A stretch of 64,000 bases of DNA from an uncultured SAR116 cluster alpha proteobacterium (GTDB lineage Bacteria; Pseudomonadota; Alphaproteobacteria; Puniceispirillales; Puniceispirillaceae). The notes below the pieces were generated by a model, which saw nothing but the letters and a program-made list of their open reading frames with translations, did not search any database and was not told the DNA's origin. The position numbers were made by a program, and so were the translations under genes. Each line of letters starts with the position of its first letter. The stretch's first letter is position 1. This document shows positions 59,513 to 64,000 of the stretch, piece by piece. The DNA is taken from NCBI GenBank assembly GCA_902583715.1, contig CACHXC010000003.1:54115-118114 (forward strand), written 5' to 3'.

Positions 59513-61285
59513 TTAAAGCCAGTCAGGATCCATCGCTAGGACCGCATCATCGCCGGTCATGATCACGTCTGCCAGTGCCTGTACTTGCGGTAAATGATGC
59601 GTCATGAAGACCCGCGCGATGGCCAGCTTTGCCTGCATAAAAGAGGGGTCGCAAGATGCATCGGATTGAAGCTGTGCCGCCTTGTAGCTGGCGCGTGCCA
59701 TCATCCAGCCGCCGCATAAACGTCCCAGTAGCATCAAATAATTGACCCCGTTAACGGCAGGCCGGCGCGGTTCATTAGCGGCTGCTAAAATATGGGCGGT
59801 GGCATCGCGCGCGGCCTGCACAGCGCGGGCCACATGACCAGCATTTGCGGCAACGGTTTCATCTGTATGGGCGGCAAGCTGTTGCATTTCGGCGTCGATC
59901 TCGTCGAATAATTCCCCCACCGCCGCGCCGCCATCGCGCAGGGTTTTGCGGAATACCAGATCATTGGCCTGGATCGCTGTGGTGCCCTCATAAATGGGCA
60001 GAATGCGTGCATCGCGGAAATATTGCGCCGCGCCGGTTTCTTCGATAAATCCCATGCCACCATGAATTTGCACTGCTTGTGAGGTGACATCAAGTGCGCG
60101 CTCCGTCATCCAACCTTTGATAATTGGAATGAGCAAATTCGCACGCGTGTTGCGCGGGTCGTCTGCATCACAGCCATGTGCCAAATCCATGCCGGCGGCA
60201 CCTAGAATCATTAAGGCCCGCATAGCCTCTATTTCTGCTTTCATTATGGTTAGGCTGCGGAGCACATCTGGGTGATGCACAATTGGTGCACCAGAGTCCT
60301 TCTCCAATGGGGTTCCTTGAACCCGGTCAAATGAATAGGCTCGGGCCTTCTGATAGGCGCGGTCAGAAATGCTGAGCCCCTGTAAGCCGACAGCAAGTCG
60401 GGCATGGTTCATCATACCAAACATAATATCTAGCCCTTGGTTCTCAGCGCCTACAAGGTATCCAACAGCACCACCATTTTCGCCATATTGCATTACCGCG
60501 GTTGGTGACGCTTTGATGCCTAGCTTCTTTTCTATAGATAAACAACGCACATCATTGGCGGGGCCTAGACTGCCATCTTTGTTTGGAATAAATTTGGGGA
60601 CGATGAACACTGAAATACCTTTGATGCCGGCCGGAGCATCTTCGGTGCGTGCCAGGACCAGATGCACAATGTTTTCGGCCATGTCATGCTCGCCATAAGT
60701 GATATAAATTTTTTGACCAGAGATCAGGTAATGATCACCATTCCTGACAGCCTTAGTTTTAATGCCGGCTAAATCGGTGCCTGCTTGCGGCTCAGTTAGG
60801 TTCATAGTGCCAGTCCAGCGGCCCTCAACCATGGGGGGAATGAACAGCTTTTGGTGTTCAGGCGACGCAGATTTTTGCAGGGCGTATATCTGCCCCTGTG
60901 TCAAAAGATGGCAAAGCGCAAAGGCCATATTGGCAGCCTGCCAGAATTCATTCACCGCCGTGGTCACAACCATTGGTAGATTTTGTCCACCAAATTCTTC
61001 GCGTGCTTCCATAGAGGTCCAGCCGCCCTCGGCCAATGCGGCGTAGGCATTGGCAAATCCATTTGGAGTGGTAACACTGGAGTCATCATGGCGTGTGGCC
61101 CCGGCCTGATCACCACTGTGATTGAGTGGTGCGATCACATCAGCGGCCAGCTTGCCAGCCTCGCTCAACACCGCCTCAACAAGGTCAATGCTGATGTCAT
61201 TATGGCCAGTGTTTGCCATCAATTGATCAAGGCCTATCACATGATCAATAACAAATTTATAATCGTCAATTGGGGCTTCATACAT
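59513..61285 (-). CDS. Acyl-CoA dehydrogenase, long form with C-terminal domain
   Basis: A 590-residue acyl-CoA dehydrogenase of the long type (usual short form about 380). It has the FAD motif M-N-L-T-E-P-Q-A-G-T-D-L, I-T-Y-G-E-H-D and Q-I-H-G-G-M-G-F-I-E-E, and a C-terminal helical extension after about residue 430. DmdC of the DMSP demethylation pathway has the same size and plan, as do fatty-acid FadE homologues. The operon partners (thiolase and FadJ-type protein) favour ordinary beta-oxidation. It is the last gene of the minus-strand operon, 64 bases after the thiolase gene. Confidence 0.86.
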   Translation of the reverse strand: MYEAPIDDYKFVIDHVIGLDQLMANTGHNDISIDLVEAVLSEAGKLAADVIAPLNHSGDQAGATRHDDSSVTTPNGFANAYAALAEGGWTSMEAREEFGGQNLPMVVTTAVNEFWQAANMAFALCHLLTQGQIYALQKSASPEHQKLFIPPMVEGRWTGTMNLTEPQAGTDLAGIKTKAVRNGDHYLISGQKIYITYGEHDMAENIVHLVLARTEDAPAGIKGISVFIVPKFIPNKDGSLGPANDVRCLSIEKKLGIKASPTAVMQYGENGGAVGYLVGAENQGLDIMFGMMNHARLAVGLQGLSISDRAYQKARAYSFDRVQGTPLEKDSGAPIVHHPDVLRSLTIMKAEIEAMRALMILGAAGMDLAHGCDADDPRNTRANLLIPIIKGWMTERALDVTSQAVQIHGGMGFIEETGAAQYFRDARILPIYEGTTAIQANDLVFRKTLRDGGAAVGELFDEIDAEMQQLAAHTDETVAANAGHVARAVQAARDATAHILAAANEPRRPAVNGVNYLMLLGRLCGGWMMARASYKAAQLQSDASCDPSFMQAKLAIARVFMTHHLPQVQALADVIMTGDDAVLAMDPDWL

Positions 61286-61349
61286 AATTGGCGTCTCTAT
61301 GATATGATGAATAAAAAATCGGTCTACTGACTATGCGCTTGTCTGACCA

Positions 61350-62531
61350 CTATAGTTTTGTATCAATGATGATACTGATTCCCTGACCACCGCCAATACA
61401 CATTGTTGCCATGCCATAGCGTTCACCGCGGCGGCGTAATTCATAGACCAGTTTGGTCATGATAATTGCGCCGGTGGCACCAACCGGATGGCCAAGTGCA
61501 ATCGCCCCACCATTTGGGTTGACGATTGATGCATCAAGCCCAAGCTGCTTGGATACCGCACAGGCTTGTGCTGCAAAAGCCTCATTGCTCTCTACAACAG
61601 CTAGATCGTTAACTGTCAGTCCGGCCCGTTCAAGGGCCATTCGGCTGGCTGGTACCGGTCCCATCCCCATGACCCGAGCAGGCACCCCGCCAAAGCCGTA
61701 GGACACAATCCGTGCTAATGGTGTCGCATTATGTGAGGCAATTTTGTCGGCGTCGGCTAGAATGAGTGACGCGGTGCCATCATTGATGCCAGATGAATTG
61801 CCTGCAGTAACAAGGCCATCTTTGGCAAAAGCTGGGCGTAAAGTAGAGAGCGACTCAACCGTGGTCTCACCGCGGATAAATTCGTCACTTTCAAAACGCA
61901 CATCTTTGCGGCCTTGCTTAACGGTCAGCGGCACGATTTGATCTTTAAAATATCCGGCAGATTGCGCGGTGCTGGCACGGGCTTGCGACTCTGCGGCAAA
62001 TTCATCCATGCTGGCACGGCTGATATCATAATCTTGGGCAACATTTTCTGCGGTAATGCCCATGTGGCCAATGCCAAAGGGATCATGCAATGCTCCCACC
62101 ATCATATCGATCACGCCGCTATCACCCATGCGGGCACCCCAGCGTTGGGCTGGCAGTATATAGGGGCCACGGCTCATCACTTCAACGCCGCCTGCTAATA
62201 CTGCTTTGGCGTCACTAAGCTGGATCAATTGAACGGCACTGACAATGGCTTGCAACCCGCTTCCGCATAATCGGTTGACCTGAAAAGCTGGCGCAGAATC
62301 AGCCAGACCTGCGGCAATGGAAATGCATCGCGGGGAATACATATCACGCGGCTCAGTATGTATAACATGACCATAGACCGTATGGTCAATTGCTGCGGCA
62401 GGCAGGCCAGATTGTTCTATCGCGGCTTGTGCTACGGGAATGGCCAGGTCAACAGGAGTTGTGTCTTTTAAGCTGCCCCCGTAGCTCCCAATGGCTGAGC
62501 GTTTTGCCGCTACAATGAAAATATCAGTCAT
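61350..62531 (-). CDS. Acetyl-CoA acyltransferase (thiolase)
   Basis: A 393-residue thiolase. The nucleophile Cys lies in N-R-L-C-G-S-G-L-Q-A near residue 88. N-P-N-G-G-A-I-A-L-G-H-P-V-G carries the His, and C-I-G-G-G-Q-G carries the second Cys near the C-terminus. It cleaves 3-oxoacyl-CoA to acetyl-CoA and a shortened acyl-CoA, or acts in the reverse direction. It lies between the FadJ-type and acyl-CoA dehydrogenase genes on the same strand, forming a beta-oxidation operon. Confidence 0.9.
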   Translation of the reverse strand: MTDIFIVAAKRSAIGSYGGSLKDTTPVDLAIPVAQAAIEQSGLPAAAIDHTVYGHVIHTEPRDMYSPRCISIAAGLADSAPAFQVNRLCGSGLQAIVSAVQLIQLSDAKAVLAGGVEVMSRGPYILPAQRWGARMGDSGVIDMMVGALHDPFGIGHMGITAENVAQDYDISRASMDEFAAESQARASTAQSAGYFKDQIVPLTVKQGRKDVRFESDEFIRGETTVESLSTLRPAFAKDGLVTAGNSSGINDGTASLILADADKIASHNATPLARIVSYGFGGVPARVMGMGPVPASRMALERAGLTVNDLAVVESNEAFAAQACAVSKQLGLDASIVNPNGGAIALGHPVGATGAIIMTKLVYELRRRGERYGMATMCIGGGQGISIIIDTKL

Positions 62532-62571
62532 GTCTGAATTCCTCTCAGAGCCATTTTATCAGAATAACTGT

Positions 62572-64000
62572 TCAGGTCGCCCAGTTGATTGGGCCACCAC
62601 GAAAGCCAGGAAAACCAGTTCCAAATATCATGCCTGCATCTGCATCATCAGAACTATCAACAACACCCTCTCGAACAGCTTTTATGCATTCGTCAACCAT
62701 GGGCGCAAGCATACGTCTGGCAATATCATCAGAGAGTTTTGGTTCTAAGGGTTGCCGTGAACGAACTGCTCGATTCTCTAACCAGTCGTAGAAGCCGCTT
62801 CCAGTTTTTCGTCCCAGTTTTTTGTCATCGCATTTGCTCTTTAACAGCTTTTCTACTCTCGGTTCAATTCCAAGAACTTTGCCTACATCTAAACAAACGT
62901 CTAAGCCGACCTGATCACTCAACTCTATGGGCCCCATTGGCATACCAAAGTCAACCATTGCTTGGTCAATTGTTTCAGAATTTTCACCTGATACAACCGC
63001 TTCGATAGCTCCAAACATATAAGGTAGCAAGGCGCGGTTAACTAAGAACCCTGGAGATGATTTACACCGAATTGGCATTTTGCCGATCTGCCCTGCAAAT
63101 TGCATCCCCCGTGTGATTAGATCCTGATTTGAGTGGAGTGACCAAATCACCTCAACAAGGGGTAATACTGGCACTGGGTTAAAAAAATGAAGCCCAATAA
63201 GGCGGCTAGGGTCGTCAAGGGCTGTGGCAATATCTTCTATAGGTATTGCAGAGGTGTTGGTCGCGAGAATTGCATCTGGTTTGATAACTTTTTCCAGATC
63301 AGCGAACACCGTTTGCTTTACGGATAGTTTTTCGGCAACAGCCTCAATCACCAAATCAGCGTTTGCAGCACCATCACCCTGAGGATCAGCTTTAAGCCTA
63401 CGTATTGCTTCAGAAATTTTTTCAGTGTCTTTTAGCCGACGAGTAAAAAGCTCCCCACTCCTGTTTATCGCGCCTTCAATAGCGCTAACGTTAACATCTG
63501 TAAGAGTAACATTTAGTCCAGACATTGCGGCGACAGCGGCAATGTCACCGCCCATGGTGCCTGCGCCGACAACATGTAGTTTTTTTATTTTGCTATCGCC
63601 ACGCGCAGTTTTACGAACTTTGTCGGTCAAATAGTACACACGCCGCAGGTTTTTAGAAGCAGAGCCGACCATCAAATCAGGAAAAATATCCATTTCACCC
63701 GCACTCATCGCCACGGCGCTATGGCCATGTTTCCTGACATGTTCAATTATGGCGAATGGTGCTGGCGTGTGTTCAACACGGATCCGCTTTAAAAATTTTT
63801 CGCGGCAAACTTCAAGCGCACTTTGGTCAGCTTTTGTGTCCCGCTGACCTAGTTCAGGTTTTTTCCGATTTTGTGCTTTTAACCATGATTTTATGGCAGG
63901 CTTCAGATCATCTGCGCCGTCAACGACTTGATCAATTAGTCCAATATTTTTTGCTGCTTCAGCAATCAGAGGTTTGCCGGAAATCATCATTTCTGTAACG
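62572..64000 (-). CDS. fadJ: FadJ/FadB-type 3-hydroxyacyl-CoA dehydrogenase/enoyl-CoA hydratase, N-terminus outside window
   Basis: At least 476 residues; the frame stays open to the right edge, so the N-terminal enoyl-CoA hydratase part is mostly missing. The first visible residues (T-E-M-M-I-S-G-K-P) are the end of that domain, and the methionine at 63990 is internal. The NAD-binding 3-hydroxyacyl-CoA dehydrogenase domain follows (G-A-G-T-M-G-G-D-I-A-A), then N-T-S-A-I-P-I, H-F-F-N-P-V and the two C-terminal helical domains ending F-R-G-G-P-I-N-W-A. It catalyses the middle steps of beta-oxidation and leads the operon with thiolase and acyl-CoA dehydrogenase. Confidence 0.88.
   Translation of the reverse strand, partial: VTEMMISGKPLIAEAAKNIGLIDQVVDGADDLKPAIKSWLKAQNRKKPELGQRDTKADQSALEVCREKFLKRIRVEHTPAPFAIIEHVRKHGHSAVAMSAGEMDIFPDLMVGSASKNLRRVYYLTDKVRKTARGDSKIKKLHVVGAGTMGGDIAAVAAMSGLNVTLTDVNVSAIEGAINRSGELFTRRLKDTEKISEAIRRLKADPQGDGAANADLVIEAVAEKLSVKQTVFADLEKVIKPDAILATNTSAIPIEDIATALDDPSRLIGLHFFNPVPVLPLVEVIWSLHSNQDLITRGMQFAGQIGKMPIRCKSSPGFLVNRALLPYMFGAIEAVVSGENSETIDQAMVDFGMPMGPIELSDQVGLDVCLDVGKVLGIEPRVEKLLKSKCDDKKLGRKTGSGFYDWLENRAVRSRQPLEPKLSDDIARRMLAPMVDECIKAVREGVVDSSDDADAGMIFGTGFPGFRGGPINWAT

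Noticed and set aside
1..64000. CRISPR array, prophage, insertion sequence or toxin-antitoxin pair
   Set aside because: No spaced direct repeats, phage structural genes, transposase motifs or antitoxin-like pairs were seen on reading both strands.

Overview
The window looks like a chromosomal segment of a free-living, probably marine, alphaproteobacterium. The evidence is the N-methylglutamate pathway genes (mgsABC, gmaS, and sarcosine-oxidase-type subunits), a DmdA-like DMSP demethylase homologue, putrescine uptake and gamma-glutamylation genes, a photolyase-like flavoprotein and an alphaproteobacterial-style beta-oxidation set. A SAR116-like (Puniceispirillum-type) or roseobacter-like host would fit, but this is inference from gene content. 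No rRNA, tRNA, IS element or CRISPR array was seen. No stretch over about 300 bases lacks a gene.

Region 1 (1-1837) holds the 3' end of a soxA/mgdC-type gene and soxG/mgdD. Region 2 (about 2.0-29.6 kb) is a visibly AT-richer block of catabolic genes. On the + strand it has a cytoplasmic molybdopterin oxidoreductase, a three-gene cobalt-type nitrile hydratase/thiocyanate hydrolase-like enzyme, a MetX-like alpha/beta hydrolase, an FmdA-type formamidase and a GlcG/HbpS-like protein. Converging on these is one tight minus-strand operon: Rieske oxygenase, two permeases, binding protein, ATPase and two tandem paralogues of unknown function. Then come an SDR, an EamA transporter, a VanB-type reductase, an alpha/beta hydrolase, an aldehyde dehydrogenase, a second Rieske oxygenase, a DUF1116 protein, an amidase, a second FmdA-type amidohydrolase with a zinc-ribbon insert, a TauE/SafE permease, a class III aminotransferase and a GlxA-type regulator. 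The content suggests import, oxygenation and nitrile/amide hydrolysis of an unidentified organonitrogen compound.

Region 3 (29.6-35.4 kb) is an XRE-cupin regulator, mgsABC, gmaS and a second GlcG-like gene: methylamine is ligated to glutamate by GmaS and converted to N-methylglutamate by MgsABC. The Mgd-type dehydrogenase would be the truncated genes at the left edge, so region 2 sits between two parts of one pathway.

Region 4 (35.4-43.4 kb) holds two FAH-family hydrolases, an AGAT-like amidinotransferase, a DmdA-like protein with an adjacent crotonase, an Atm1-type ABC exporter and a DUF3108 envelope protein. Region 5 (43.6-59.5 kb) is a putrescine-type module: a PotABCD-like importer with an attenuator after the binding-protein gene, then a PuuA-like ligase, aldehyde dehydrogenase, iron alcohol dehydrogenase, PuuB-like oxidase and a DUF1989 protein. 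A photolyase-like gene, a metallo-beta-lactamase-fold gene and a HupE/DUF4198 pair are interspersed. Region 6 (59.5-64.0 kb) is a minus-strand beta-oxidation operon whose first gene runs off the right edge.
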